Below, piece by piece: positions 8,261-17,900 of a DNA stretch of 38,350 nt. Position 1 is the first letter of the stretch. Every line of letters begins with the position of its first letter. Below the pieces are notes generated by a model, which was given only the letters and a program-made list of their open reading frames with translations, was not told the DNA's origin and ran no database searches. The stretch spans positions 1 through 38,350 of the forward strand of contig JJNX02000013.1 of NCBI GenBank assembly GCA_000681355.2, read 5' to 3'. This stretch comes from Peptococcaceae bacterium SCADC1_2_3 (GTDB lineage Bacteria > Bacillota > Desulfotomaculia > Desulfotomaculales > Nap2-2B). The position numbers were made by a program, and so were the translations under genes.

Positions 8261-8396
8261 TATCTTCATAAGTTAATTTATGTCAGTGCTAGCAATTATT
8301 AGTAATATCTAACTATACAGCTAAGCTTCTAAGGTTTAACTCCTAAAACCAAAATTAAGCTTAGTTTAATAAATGAATTTTAAGGGGGGAAAAAGT

Positions 8397-9392
8397 TTGG
8401 GTTTAACGCGGCGGGAATTTATTAAGCTTTGTATGAGTTCCGCAGCAGGAGCAAGCCTTTTAACCATGCTTGGTCCTGAGCTTGAGGAAACACTGGCTTT
8501 AGCGGCTGATGGCAAACCTCCGGTACTCTGGATCCAAGGGGCCAGTTGTACCGGTTGCTCCATCTCTTTGCTTAACAGTGTGGAACCGGGAATTGCCAAA
8601 GTAATTCTGGACGTAATTAGTTTAAGGTACCATCCAAACATTATGGCCGGAGCAGGGCATCTTTGCGCCGAAGTATTAGAAGAAACAGCCACCAAATATA
8701 AGGACCAGTTTTTATTAGTGGTTGAAGGAGGCATTCCTACCAAGGATAAGGGGATTTACTGTATTATTGCGGAAAAAGACGGTAAAGAGCTTACCATGCT
8801 GCAGGCCGTGAGCACTTTAGGCAACGCAGCCGCAGCGGTAATTGCGGCCGGTCAGTGCGCTTCTTTTGGCGGCATCCCTGGTGCGGCGCCTAATCCTACC
8901 GGGGTGGTAGGAGTAAATAAGGTGGTAACCAAAAAACCGGTAATTAATATTTCCCTTTGCCCTATGCACCCGGATCACTTTTTAGGTACGGTGATTTACA
9001 TTTTAATGTACGGACAGATACCTGAGTTAGATAAGTTTGGCCGGCCAAAAATGTTTTACCCGGAACCCATTCATGATGACTGTTGGCGGAGGCAATACTT
9101 TGACGTGGGTAAATTTGCCCAGTACGCAGGTGACGAGGGCTGCCTGGCTCTTTTAGGCTGTAAAGGTTTTGTAGCTATGGCGGATTGTAATAAACGGGGC
9201 TGGAATAATAATGTTAACTGGTGCGTAAGGGCCGGGGCTCCCTGCATGGCTTGTTCTGAGCCCACCTTCCCTGATGAAAGCGCACCTTTTTATGGTTTGT
9301 ATCCCCTGACTAATAAAGCAGGAGTTGCTTATCCACCGGTTGTGCCCCAAAAGGTGGAATTTGTTACTCCTTTAGAAAAGAAAGCCCTTTAA
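8397..9392 (+). CDS. [NiFe] hydrogenase small subunit, Tat-exported
   Basis: The electron-transfer subunit of a periplasm-facing uptake-type [NiFe] hydrogenase. It begins with a twin-arginine signal (LTRREFIKLC then a hydrophobic run to about residue 35). Cluster ligands are visible: CTGCSISLLNS, GQCASFGG and LCPMHPD for the proximal cluster, and HDDC, GDEGC, LGCKG, NWCVRAGAPCMACSEP for the medial and distal clusters. The start is TTG 8397, because GGGGGG lies 6 bases before it and the RR motif then stands near the N-terminus; the upstream ATG 8373 has no ribosome site. No C-terminal membrane anchor is present, so attachment needs another partner. Controlled by the riboswitch upstream. Confidence 0.92.
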   Translation: MGLTRREFIKLCMSSAAGASLLTMLGPELEETLALAADGKPPVLWIQGASCTGCSISLLNSVEPGIAKVILDVISLRYHPNIMAGAGHLCAEVLEETATKYKDQFLLVVEGGIPTKDKGIYCIIAEKDGKELTMLQAVSTLGNAAAAVIAAGQCASFGGIPGAAPNPTGVVGVNKVVTKKPVINISLCPMHPDHFLGTVIYILMYGQIPELDKFGRPKMFYPEPIHDDCWRRQYFDVGKFAQYAGDEGCLALLGCKGFVAMADCNKRGWNNNVNWCVRAGAPCMACSEPTFPDESAPFYGLYPLTNKAGVAYPPVVPQKVEFVTPLEKKAL

Positions 9393-9417
9393 TTTTTTAG
9401 GAGGTGAAAAATAGAAA

Positions 9418-10866
9418 GTGGCCCAGCGTGTGATAGTTGATCCGGTAACTAGAATTGAAGGACACCTGAAAATTGAAGTAGAAGTGGAAAACGGAAAAGT
9501 AATTGACGCCAAGTCAAGCGGGACGTTATTCAGGGGAATTGAATTAATTTTAAGGGGCCGTGACCCCCGTGATGCCCCCCATATCGTGCAGCGCATTTGT
9601 GGTGTTTGCCCCATTACCCACGGCATGGCCTCCATGTTTTGCCTGGATGATGTTTTTGGGGTAAAACCGCCTCCCAACGGCAGAATAGTGCGCAGTTTAA
9701 TTCAAGGGGCAAATTATATTCAGTCCCATATTTTACATTTTTACCACCTGGCGGCTTTAGACTACGTTATAGGTCCGGAAGCAGCCCCCTTTATTCCCCG
9801 TTACAAAGGGGACTACCGTTTGCCTAAAGCCATTAACGATAAGGCCGTGGAACATTATATTCAGGCTTTAACCATGCGGAAAAGAGCTCAGGAGATGTTG
9901 GCCATTTTTGGGGCTAAAATGCCTCACGTGACGGTATTTACCGCCGGGGGGGTTACCGAAAGAGTAACGGCGGAAAAAATTGACCAGTTTAAAGCTTACT
10001 TAAAGGAACTGACTTCTTTTGTTGATAACGTATATGTTCCTGATGTCCTGGCGGTAGCCAATGCTTACGCTGACGACTGGTTTAAAATTGGGACAGGCTG
10101 TAAAAACATGCTGGTTTACGGTGTGTTCAGGCTTTCGGATGAAGATGACCCGGCCGGGCAAAAGCAATTTTTTAAGCGGGGCCGTTACACCAAAGGGCAA
10201 TTTGCCCCGGTGGATATTTCTAAAATAACGGAAGACGTAAAGTATTCCTGGTTTGAGGATGAAAATACCGGCCTGTATCCCGGAGAAGGAGCTACCGTAC
10301 CGAGCCCCCGCAAAAAAGAAGCTTATACCTGGCTAAAGGCGCCGCGTTACGAGGGTTTACCGCACGAGGTAGGACCGTTGGCCCGAATGTGGGTAAATAA
10401 ACAAAAAGACGTGGCTGCTTTAGGTGAAAAAGCCTTTTCTGTTTTAGGCCGGCATTTCGCGCGGGCACTAGAAACCTCTATGGTTGCTCACGCTATGTTT
10501 AGTTGGCTTGACCAATTGGTGCCTGGGGAACCTACTTTTGCTCCCTTTGATATACCCGGTGAAGGAAGCGGGGTGGGTCTTAATGACGCGCCGCGGGGCG
10601 CTTTAGGACATTGGATTACCATTAAAGACCATGTCATTGCCAATTACCAGGCGGTGGTACCTACCACCTGGAATGGAGGCCCCAGAGATGATAAAGGGCA
10701 GCGGGGTCCAATTGAAGAAGCGCTAGTGGGAGCACCGGTAAAGGATGCCGATAACCCCATTGAACTGGTTCGTATTGTGCGGGCCTTTGACCCCTGCCTT
10801 GCCTGTGCCGTGCACGTTTTAGAAGTTAAGGGGGTTTATAAAGAACCAAAAAGATTCATAATTTAA
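9418..10866 (+). CDS. [NiFe] hydrogenase large catalytic subunit
   Basis: The 482-residue subunit holding the NiFe(CN)2CO site. The four Cys ligands are in RICGVCPITH (about residues 60-69) and DPCLACAVH near the C-terminus. Sixteen residues follow the last His, the tail expected to be cut by the maturation protease encoded at 7518. It has no export signal of its own and would cross the membrane with the Tat-tagged small subunit. The start is GTG 9418, 13 bases after GAGG, a long spacer. The gene lies 25 bases after the small subunit in the same operon. The group within [NiFe] group 1 is not assigned. Confidence 0.94.
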   Translation: MAQRVIVDPVTRIEGHLKIEVEVENGKVIDAKSSGTLFRGIELILRGRDPRDAPHIVQRICGVCPITHGMASMFCLDDVFGVKPPPNGRIVRSLIQGANYIQSHILHFYHLAALDYVIGPEAAPFIPRYKGDYRLPKAINDKAVEHYIQALTMRKRAQEMLAIFGAKMPHVTVFTAGGVTERVTAEKIDQFKAYLKELTSFVDNVYVPDVLAVANAYADDWFKIGTGCKNMLVYGVFRLSDEDDPAGQKQFFKRGRYTKGQFAPVDISKITEDVKYSWFEDENTGLYPGEGATVPSPRKKEAYTWLKAPRYEGLPHEVGPLARMWVNKQKDVAALGEKAFSVLGRHFARALETSMVAHAMFSWLDQLVPGEPTFAPFDIPGEGSGVGLNDAPRGALGHWITIKDHVIANYQAVVPTTWNGGPRDDKGQRGPIEEALVGAPVKDADNPIELVRIVRAFDPCLACAVHVLEVKGVYKEPKRFII

Positions 10867-10989
10867 CTTTATTATAATTAATTTCATTTAAAACTAAATT
10901 TTAGACATATATTATTCTCCTGTAATTTTAAAAAATAAACCTGTTCACGAAGGACAGGGCTTAAGCTAAAAACATTGACCATTAAAAGT

Positions 10990-11047
10990 AACCATGAAGG
11001 TGCTTCTCTCCCTTAAGGAAGGGGAAGTGTTCGTGGTTATTTTTTTA
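10990..11047 (+). terminator. Hairpin with T-run between the two hydrogenases
   Basis: AACCATGAA at 10990 pairs with TTCGTGGTT, extended by CTTCTCTCCCTT with AAGGGGAAG, and is followed by ATTTTTTTATAT. This has the form of an intrinsic terminator. It ends only 36 bases before the [FeFe] hydrogenase start, leaving no room for a separate promoter, so it may attenuate read-through instead of ending the operon fully. A smaller hairpin CCTGT/ACAGG lies about 40 bases upstream. Confidence 0.65.
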
Positions 11048-11082
11048 TATATAAAGATATAAAATTTTTAAAGGAGGAAAAA

Positions 11083-12672
11083 ATGATGAGTCTAAACAGC
11101 AAAGAATTGGAAGAAAGCAAAGAAATTACCCGGCGGGCCTTTTTAAAAATAATTAGCGGGTTAGGTCTTACTGGTTTAATGGCGGGAGGATTAAGCGGTT
11201 GCGTACCTAAGCAAACCGGGGAGATTACTCCTCCTTTACTAGCCAAATCAAAGATGTGGCCGGAAAATGTAGTTGGCCGGATTCCTATTGACCCTGACAA
11301 TCCTTCTATTGTTCGTTATGATGAAAAATGTATTCTTTGTGGTCAATGTATTCAAGCCTGTCAGGAAACTCAATCCGTATACGGTTTTTACAATTTACCG
11401 GTGGTGGATGAAACTATTTGCATTAATTGCGGTCAGTGTACTCTAGTTTGCCCTACGGGGGCAATAAGTGAACGGGATGATACAAGGAAGGTGCTAAAAG
11501 CCCTGGCCGACCCGGATAAATTTGTAGTTGTCCAAACTGCTCCGGCTACCCGGGTAGCGCTGGGGGAAGAATTTGGGATGCCTGCCGGTGCCTGGGTGAT
11601 GGGCCAACAGGTGGCAGCCTTAAGACGTCTTGGTTTTGACGCCGTCCTGGACACTAACTTTACGGCAGATTTAACCATTATGGAAGAAGCCACCGAACTA
11701 ATTAAAAGAATAAAAGGAGAAATTGATAAACCCCTACCCCAATTTACTTCTTGCAGCCCGGGATGGATTAAGTTTTGCGAGTATTTTTACCCCGAACTAC
11801 TTCCCCACATGTCTTCCTGTAAATCACCCCAGCAAATGTTCGGTGCCCTGGCAAAAACTTACTACGCAAAAAATAAAAATATCCCTCCCGAAAAGTTTGT
11901 TTCTGTTTCTATTATGCCTTGCACCGCCAAAAAATTTGAAGCTAAACGTCCGGAAATGAATGATAGCGGACTATGCTTGGGAAAACCTGCATTACGGGAT
12001 GTTGATATTGTTCTGACTACCCGGGAGTTGGCCCGGCTGTTAAAACAAAGAAACATAGATTTAAATAAACTACCAAAAGAAAATTACGACCCCTTGATGG
12101 GAGAAAGCACCGGAGGAGCAATTATTTTTGGAGCTACCGGCGGAGTAATGGAGGCAGCAGTACGTACGGCTTACTTTTTTGTAACCGGCCAACAACCTCC
12201 GGCAAGTTTATTTAATCTTACGCCCGTGCGGGGCCTTTCCGGAATTAAAGAGGCCCAGGTGGATATTCCAGGCGCCGGTACGGTGAAGGTAGCAATTTGT
12301 CACGGTATGGCTAACGGCCGTAAAGTGCTGGAAAAAGTGAAACAGGGCCAGTCACCGTGGCATTTTATTGAATTTATGGCTTGCCCTGGCGGCTGTTTAG
12401 GTGGTGGAGGACAACCCCGAACTACCGCCTTGCCTTCGGATGAAATTCGCACCAAACGTCTTAACAGTCTTTACCAGGCGGATGCTCGCTGGCAGCGGCG
12501 GGAAAGCCACGAAAATCCGGAAGTCGTTGCCCTTTACCATAAATTCCTGGAACACCCCATGAGCGAATTGGCCGAAAAGCTTTTGCATACTGAATATGTG
12601 TCCCGGGCGGATAAACTTAACCGGACGGCGGTAGCTGCCGCCAGAAGCTGGAAATTAAGGGTTGTAAAGTAA
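11083..12672 (+). CDS. [FeFe] hydrogenase, Tat-exported lipoprotein
   Basis: A 529-residue iron-only hydrogenase. Residues 16-40 carry a twin-arginine motif (TRRAFLK) followed by a lipobox LSGC with Cys40, so the mature enzyme should sit on the outer face of the membrane. Two 4Fe-4S ferredoxin motifs follow (CILCGQCIQAC near 83, CINCGQCTLVCP near 112). H-cluster motifs are TSCSPGW (222-228), MPCTAKK (278) and EFMACPGGCLGGGGQP (430). By spacing, Ser225 lies where clostridial enzymes have the first 4Fe-4S ligand Cys; the proton-relay Cys (224) is kept. The small-subunit-like C-terminus is fused. Ribosome site GGAGG precedes ATG. The next gene encodes its likely electron partner. Confidence 0.92.
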   Translation: MMSLNSKELEESKEITRRAFLKIISGLGLTGLMAGGLSGCVPKQTGEITPPLLAKSKMWPENVVGRIPIDPDNPSIVRYDEKCILCGQCIQACQETQSVYGFYNLPVVDETICINCGQCTLVCPTGAISERDDTRKVLKALADPDKFVVVQTAPATRVALGEEFGMPAGAWVMGQQVAALRRLGFDAVLDTNFTADLTIMEEATELIKRIKGEIDKPLPQFTSCSPGWIKFCEYFYPELLPHMSSCKSPQQMFGALAKTYYAKNKNIPPEKFVSVSIMPCTAKKFEAKRPEMNDSGLCLGKPALRDVDIVLTTRELARLLKQRNIDLNKLPKENYDPLMGESTGGAIIFGATGGVMEAAVRTAYFFVTGQQPPASLFNLTPVRGLSGIKEAQVDIPGAGTVKVAICHGMANGRKVLEKVKQGQSPWHFIEFMACPGGCLGGGGQPRTTALPSDEIRTKRLNSLYQADARWQRRESHENPEVVALYHKFLEHPMSELAEKLLHTEYVSRADKLNRTAVAAARSWKLRVVK

Positions 12673-12687
12673 GGAGGGGACTAAAAA

Positions 12688-13521
12688 ATGGCAAAGGCAG
12701 TTTTAGTTGATATTACCAAATGTGTGGGCTGCGGCGGATGTACGGTAGCCTGTAAATTATATAATGAGCTTACCTGGGAAGAAAAAGAACCGCAGTTGGG
12801 GGAAAAGGCAAATCTCTGTGCTAATAACTGGACAGTAGTGCAAAAATTTGCGGTAGATACACCAGAAACAGGGGTGTGGCGGTACATAAAAAGACAGTGT
12901 ATGCATTGTTTAGAGCCCGCTTGTGAATCGGCCTGTTTTACCCATTCTTTTGTAAAAACAAAGGAAGGGGCAGTGATTTACAAGCCAACGGAGTTAAAAC
13001 AGGATTTTTGCGTGGGCTGCCGTTACTGCATGATTGCCTGTCCCTTTGACATTCCTAAATTTGAATGGGATAAAGCTCTTCCTTTTGTTCGCAAGTGCCG
13101 TTTTTGTAACGACCGCCTTAAAGCGGGAGAGCCACCGGCGTGTGTGTCGGTTTGCCCCACCGGCGCCTTAAAATTTGGCGAAAGGGAAGAACTGCTGGTT
13201 GAAGCCAGGCAAAGAATAAGCGCCAGTCCTCATTATGTAAAAGATATATACGGAGAAAAAGAATACGGCGGAACTTCCTGGCTTTACCTTTCCGATGTGC
13301 CTTTTGAAAAAATAGGGCTTAAAACAACGGCCTTTGAAAAGCCGGTTTCCAAGGAGCCCATTCCCTTATACAGCTGGAATGTCCTTAAGTGGACTCCTTA
13401 CATCTTTGTGGGTTGGGGGGCTGTCTTAACCGCTTTGCACTATTACACTAAAAGAAGGGTCGAAGTCCACGAAGAAGAAATGTACGAAGCGGTGGAAACA
13501 AAAGAAGATATAAAGCAGTAA
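12688..13521 (+). CDS. Membrane-anchored 4x[4Fe-4S] electron-transfer subunit
   Basis: A 277-residue FdhB/HybA-like ferredoxin subunit with four Cys clusters: CVGCGGCTVAC (about 12-22), CMHCLEPACESAC (about 72-84), CVGCRYCMIAC (about 109-119) and CRFCNDR with CVSVCPTGA. A single transmembrane segment near residues 236-256 (YIFVGWGAVLTALHYY) is followed by KRR and an acidic tail. It lies 15 bases after the [FeFe] hydrogenase and most likely carries electrons between it and the membrane quinone pool or another redox partner. No cytochrome b-type subunit is found. There is no N-terminal signal, so the protein could travel with the Tat-tagged hydrogenase. Confidence 0.88.
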   Translation: MAKAVLVDITKCVGCGGCTVACKLYNELTWEEKEPQLGEKANLCANNWTVVQKFAVDTPETGVWRYIKRQCMHCLEPACESACFTHSFVKTKEGAVIYKPTELKQDFCVGCRYCMIACPFDIPKFEWDKALPFVRKCRFCNDRLKAGEPPACVSVCPTGALKFGEREELLVEARQRISASPHYVKDIYGEKEYGGTSWLYLSDVPFEKIGLKTTAFEKPVSKEPIPLYSWNVLKWTPYIFVGWGAVLTALHYYTKRRVEVHEEEMYEAVETKEDIKQ

Positions 13522-13524
13522 TCT

Positions 13525-13541
13525 GGGGCCAGGTCTTGAAA
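13525..13541 (+). repeat. Left copy of 17-bp inverted flanking sequence
   Basis: GGGGCCAGGTCTTGAAA lies just after the electron-transfer gene. Its reverse complement recurs at 24869-24885 with 16 of 17 bases matching. Together they flank the riboswitch, surface-protein and transporter cluster. Confidence 0.6.
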
Positions 13542-13618
13542 AATAAGAAAATGCTTAATATAATAGCCATTGAAAAAAGATATTCCTTTTCAACCTTGAC
13601 TATACTTAAATTAAAAAA

Positions 13619-13647
13619 GCTTAACTTCCTGGCAAAGACAGTTAAGC
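13619..13647. other. Stem-loop downstream of hydrogenase operon
   Basis: GCTTAACT and AGTTAAGC form a perfect 8-bp inverted repeat with a 13-base loop. No T-run follows, so it is not a clear terminator. The surrounding stretch (13542-13738) holds no supportable gene. Confidence 0.45.
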
Positions 13648-13738
13648 ATCTGAAGGTGGAATGGTTAGGGCTTTTTCAAAATTGTCTGAGCAAAAAGGGG
13701 TTTTAAAGACAAAATGCGCGTAAATATACGCAAAATAC

Positions 13739-13766
13739 TTGACACCTGGTAAATAAGCATGATAAC
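13739..13766 (+). promoter_or_regulatory. Promoter of the surface-protein/wtp operon
   Basis: TTGACA (13739-13744) is followed after 16 bases by GATAAC (13761-13766), four of six matches to the -10 consensus. Transcription would start near 13773, about 16 bases before the riboswitch, which is the expected geometry. Confidence 0.6.
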
Positions 13767-13788
13767 CTTACTTTAAATTTACAGACTG

Positions 13789-13883
13789 CTCCGAGCTTAT
13801 TATCCTAAAACGAAAAAACGTCACGGAAATAAGCCGATAGGGTAGTTTTGGAAACGAAACTGCCTCCCTTATTTGGAAAGGAG
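13789..13883 (+). ncRNA. Moco-family riboswitch upstream of surface/wtp operon
   Basis: Motifs in order: CTCCGAGC, stem GCTTATT/AATAAGC, CCGATAGGG, the hairpin GTAGTTT with GAAACTGC, and GCCTCC closing with GGAAAGGAG. All match the Moco RNA consensus and the copy at 8086. The 3' strand AAGGAGTAG (13878-13886) could also pair with CTATT-ACA-CCTT (13920-13931), directly before TGTTTTTCTTTT, giving a possible terminator that competes with the aptamer; this alternative fold is inference. The long leader to 14093 holds no other gene. Finding it ahead of WtpABC fits control of Mo/W uptake by cofactor level. Confidence 0.82.
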
Positions 13884-14093
13884 TAGGAAATGATTCAGTT
13901 TTTACTATTTACAAAAAGGCTATTACACCTTCCTGTTTTTCTTTTCTGTTTTCTTTTTCTTTTCATTTTTATTCTTCAGTCCGAAAGATTTTTCTCCGGT
14001 TGCCCTCCTTGATTTTCAGGTTTGAATTATTTTTGAATTATTAAGGTTCTCCTGCTCTTTTATCTTTGACCTCGAAGTAAGGAGGAAACGGAT

Positions 14094-14966
14094 ATATTTA
14101 GCTTTTTAGCAAAAGCCAGGGTATTCTGCCGGCGAGTTGGTATTTTTCAGTCAAGAAAAGCTAAATTCCAAAGAAAAGTCTTTGTCTTTACCCTGCTTTT
14201 CTTCATTTTAATCCTGGCCCTGCCTGAAGGACAGGCAAATGAGTTTTCGACCCGGCAGGTACGCATAGTTAAATATGCTCCTGACAAAAAAACAATTTTA
14301 TCCGAAAGAACAATTGATTATAAATGGATGAAGGCTAATCTTCCCGTATTCGGGAATGGAAAGACCCACTATTACCACCAGGGACCGGTTTTTGAAGACA
14401 GTTGGCGGAAAGTTTACCCGAACAAATCATATAACCGGTGGGACCCCAAAGAAAGCATTAACGTAGAAAACCGGGACATGGGAGCAGTAAAAGGAACCAG
14501 CCTTAAAGACCTGGTTAACCTGGTGGGCGGAATGTCTAAGGGCGACGAAGTAAGGGTTAAGGGGACAGACGGTTTTTATAAATGGTTTGCCTTTGAAAAT
14601 ATCTGCCGTCCTCCTTCAAGACAAGGGCCTATCGTCCTTTGCTGGTACAATAGCGGAAAAAACAGCAAAGGAGAAGAACAAGGGACTGGTTATCCACCCG
14701 ATTATTACTCGGGAATGCGGTTGGTTTTTTTTGCTCCAGTTGCGGGCAATTCAAAGGGTTTACATTGTTTTGGAAATTGGGACATGTACGGATGTCTGGC
14801 CAAAAAATACTGGCATTTTTATGGGAGTGGAAAAGAGAAATATCCTTCTTCAAGCGGACTTTCGGTAAAAAGAGTGGCTGAAATAGCCATTTATACCAAA
14901 AATATTTCTGTTTCAAAAACAAAGGAGGTAGATTTTTGTGCTCAAAAAATTTCTGGTAAAAAATAG
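14094..14966 (+). CDS. Exported paralog 1, SUOX-like domain, AUA start
   Basis: First of four paralogous exported proteins, about 290 residues. From Lys49-region onward it shares the family pattern: VKYAPD, DYKWMKANLPV, THYYHQGPVF, GTSLKDL, GGMSKGDEV, QGPIVLCWY, YWHFY, and VAEIAIY near the C-terminus. This resembles the sulfite-oxidase-type molybdopterin-binding domain (PF00174-like) but without a proven cofactor site. The frame is open from 14070 and encodes a signal peptide (VFVFTLLFFILILALPEGQA), yet has no ATG, GTG or TTG before Met at 14328, which lies inside the conserved domain. An AAGGAGG at 14079-14085 stands 8 bases before ATA 14094, the proposed start. It overlaps the next gene by 29 bases. 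Confidence 0.7.
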   Translation: MFSFLAKARVFCRRVGIFQSRKAKFQRKVFVFTLLFFILILALPEGQANEFSTRQVRIVKYAPDKKTILSERTIDYKWMKANLPVFGNGKTHYYHQGPVFEDSWRKVYPNKSYNRWDPKESINVENRDMGAVKGTSLKDLVNLVGGMSKGDEVRVKGTDGFYKWFAFENICRPPSRQGPIVLCWYNSGKNSKGEEQGTGYPPDYYSGMRLVFFAPVAGNSKGLHCFGNWDMYGCLAKKYWHFYGSGKEKYPSSSGLSVKRVAEIAIYTKNISVSKTKEVDFCAQKISGKK

Positions 14967-17900
14967 CGACTTTTTTAAACCTGTTATTTGTCTATTGTTT
15001 GCTTTTTTCTTTTTATCTTTATTGCTTCCTGCTTTAGCATCAGCAGCCGAGACCACGACCTCGGCGCACTTAATTAAGTATGCCGCGGATGGACAAACTG
15101 TAATTACCGAAACAACTGTTGATTATGTGTATATGAAAAACCATTTTCCGGTAAAAGGGGATGGAGTAACCCACTATTACCACCAGGGACCAGTTATGGA
15201 AGGGGATATGTGGGATCCGACCAGAACAATAAATTTAAAGGACCAAGGGACAGTTCAAGGAACTGACCTCAAAGACCTTTGCGAGTTAATAGGTGGCCTG
15301 TCGACTGGAGAAAAGGTAAGGGTTAAAGCTGCAGACGGTTTTTTCAAGGAATTTCCGTACGAAAACATCTATTCTCCCAGTCTCAATCAAGGGCCTATTG
15401 TCCTTTGCTGGTCCAAAGACAAAGTGGAAGTGCCTGGTTTTAGTGATGGAATGAAGATAGTTTTTATGTCCCAGGTAAAAAATGGGGATGGTAAGTATGT
15501 TTTTGGAAACCAGGATATGAAGGAGTGTTTTCCGGAAGCATACTGGCATTTTTATAAAAGCGGCACCCAAGATTATCCCTCTAGCAGCGGTTACACGGTA
15601 AAGTATGTAAGTGAAGTTGCCATCTTTAGTAATGTTCCTGCTGAACCATCCTGGGAGCTTGAGTTGAGCGGGGCAAAAAGTGAGAAGATAAGCAAGGCAA
15701 AATTTGAAGAAGGGGCTAACTGCCACGGCTTGGAATACACGGATAACAATGGCAAATGGAAAGGTATACCATTATGGTATTTAATGGGTTGGGTAGATGA
15801 CGAAATATCCCATGGCCCAGGCGCCTTTAATGACAGCCTGGCTGAAACCGGCTACGAAGTTAAGGTAACGGCCGGCGATGGTTTCTCCAAAACTTTTTCA
15901 TCTAAAGACCTGGCCAGAAATAATAATTATATTGTTGCCTGTTATCTTGACGGCTCTCCTTTACCTGAGCTTGATGATAAGAAAAGACCCCTGGCTCCTT
16001 TAAAACTCGTTGGGACTGCAGCAGAAGGCGGAAACAAGGTAGGCAATATTGTTAAAATCAGTCTGGATATTACCCCGGCGCCACCCCAAGAAACCCTTAC
16101 AATAACCGGCAAAACAGGCTCGAAAGTTTATACTTTAGCTGAAATTAAAGCCCTGCCAGCCTACACAGATCATGGCGGCTTTAAAAAAAGCACGGGTGCA
16201 ATTGTAGGGCCATACAAGTACCAAGGAGTAAAAGTGGTGGATTTACTTTCCGGAACAGGAGGTCTGGAGGCTTCCGACAGTCTAAAAATAACGGCTTCCG
16301 ACGGGTACTCAATGGACTATACTTACGACCAAGTGCAAGGAAAACTAACTACTTATAATAAGGACACGGGCGGGGAGGAAGCTGTCCCGGGGCCGGTAAA
16401 CATGGTGCTGGCTTATGCGGAAAACGACAATCCTATTCCGAAGGAAAACGGCGGCCCTTTAAGAATTGTTTTTGCCGGTCCGGATAAGCCAATTACCGAC
16501 GGCCATTTTTGGGTAAAGTATATCAGCAAAATTGAAGTGCAGGGTGGCCTAAGTGAATGGTGGCTTGAACTAGAAGGGGCAATTAAAGAAAAAATGGACC
16601 GTTCTACTTTTGAAAGCGGCGCCAGTTGCCACCAGGCTGTATACACAGATGGCGAGGGTAATAAGTGGAGCGGAATACCTCTTTATTATCTTGTAGGACG
16701 AGTTGATGACGCAGCGTCCCATGATTTTAACGATGAACTGGCAGATACCGGCTACACCGTCACGGTTACTGCCGCTGATGGATACGCCAAAACCTTCAGC
16801 AGTGCATTTGTAAAGCTTAACAAAGGGATTATCCTGGCCAACCGTTTAAATGAAGAGGTATTACCGGAAAATAACTGGCCGCTTAAACTTACAGGTCCCG
16901 CGCTGAAAAAAGGAGAGAACGTTAAAAAGGCAGCCAAAATAACCTTAACCATAACCAACCAGGCTGACCTTTGGCCTTCGGTTATTACCTTGCCTGAGTA
17001 CCTTCAAGCCGGCAGCTCAAGCACCGTAACCGTTCGTGTTTATAATGGAGGCGCAAAAAACGCCGCAAATTTTGAGATTATCCTTAACGCCAACGAAAAA
17101 CAGGTGGAAAGTAAAAGAGTTGACCTGCTGGCAGCCGGGGCAGATACAGAAATCAGTTTTACCTGGACTCCGGAAAATGCAGGCCTATATACTTTAAAAG
17201 TAATTATTGACCCTAAAAACGAAATTTTAGAAAACAATAAACTGAATAACGAATTAACTAAAGATGTGCAAGTTGCCTCTCGTCCTGGAAGCAGTGGGGG
17301 TGGAGGAGCGCCAACTAAACCCCAAAAGGTAGAAAAAAATATTGTCGCGGGGGCGGCTACCGTTGCTGAAATTTCCGGAGTAGTAAAGATAGAGGTACCG
17401 GCAGGAGCGGTAAGCGGGGGAAATGCCGTTATTGCCGCCGAGACGATCGGTGAACAAAAGGCAAAAGGTTTGGACAGGCCCCTTTTAAGTAAAGTGGTTG
17501 ATGTTCAGGTGAAAAACGGAACAATAACCGGAAAGATCAATCTTACCCTTTATTTTGACCCTAAAAAGCTGGCTAAAAATCAAGAACCGGCAGCTTTTTA
17601 TTATGAAGAAAAAAACAATCAGTGGGTCAAACTGGACGGGGTGGTGGATTATGACCGGTCTACCGCTACTGTATCAGTAGAGCACCTTACGCCCTTTGCT
17701 GTTTTTGCTCTGCCGAAAGAAGAAATTAAGCCTGCGGTTAAAGAAAAAACTGTTTTTCCCGATTTGCAAGGCCATTGGGCAGAAGCAGTGATAAATGAAT
17801 TAGCTGGAATGGGCATCATCAGCGGATACCCTGAGGGCGCCTTTAAACCGGAAAATAAAATCACCCGGTTGGAGGCCACCGCTCTTTTAGCCCGGGCTCT

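Noticed and set aside
8385-8396. ATG 8373 as the start of the [NiFe] small subunit
   Set aside because: It has no ribosome site and puts the GGGGGG Shine-Dalgarno inside the gene; TTG 8397 is correctly spaced and yields a normal Tat signal.
14587-14922. Frames in other phases inside paralog 1
   Set aside because: The true frame is fixed by homology with the three neighbouring paralogs.
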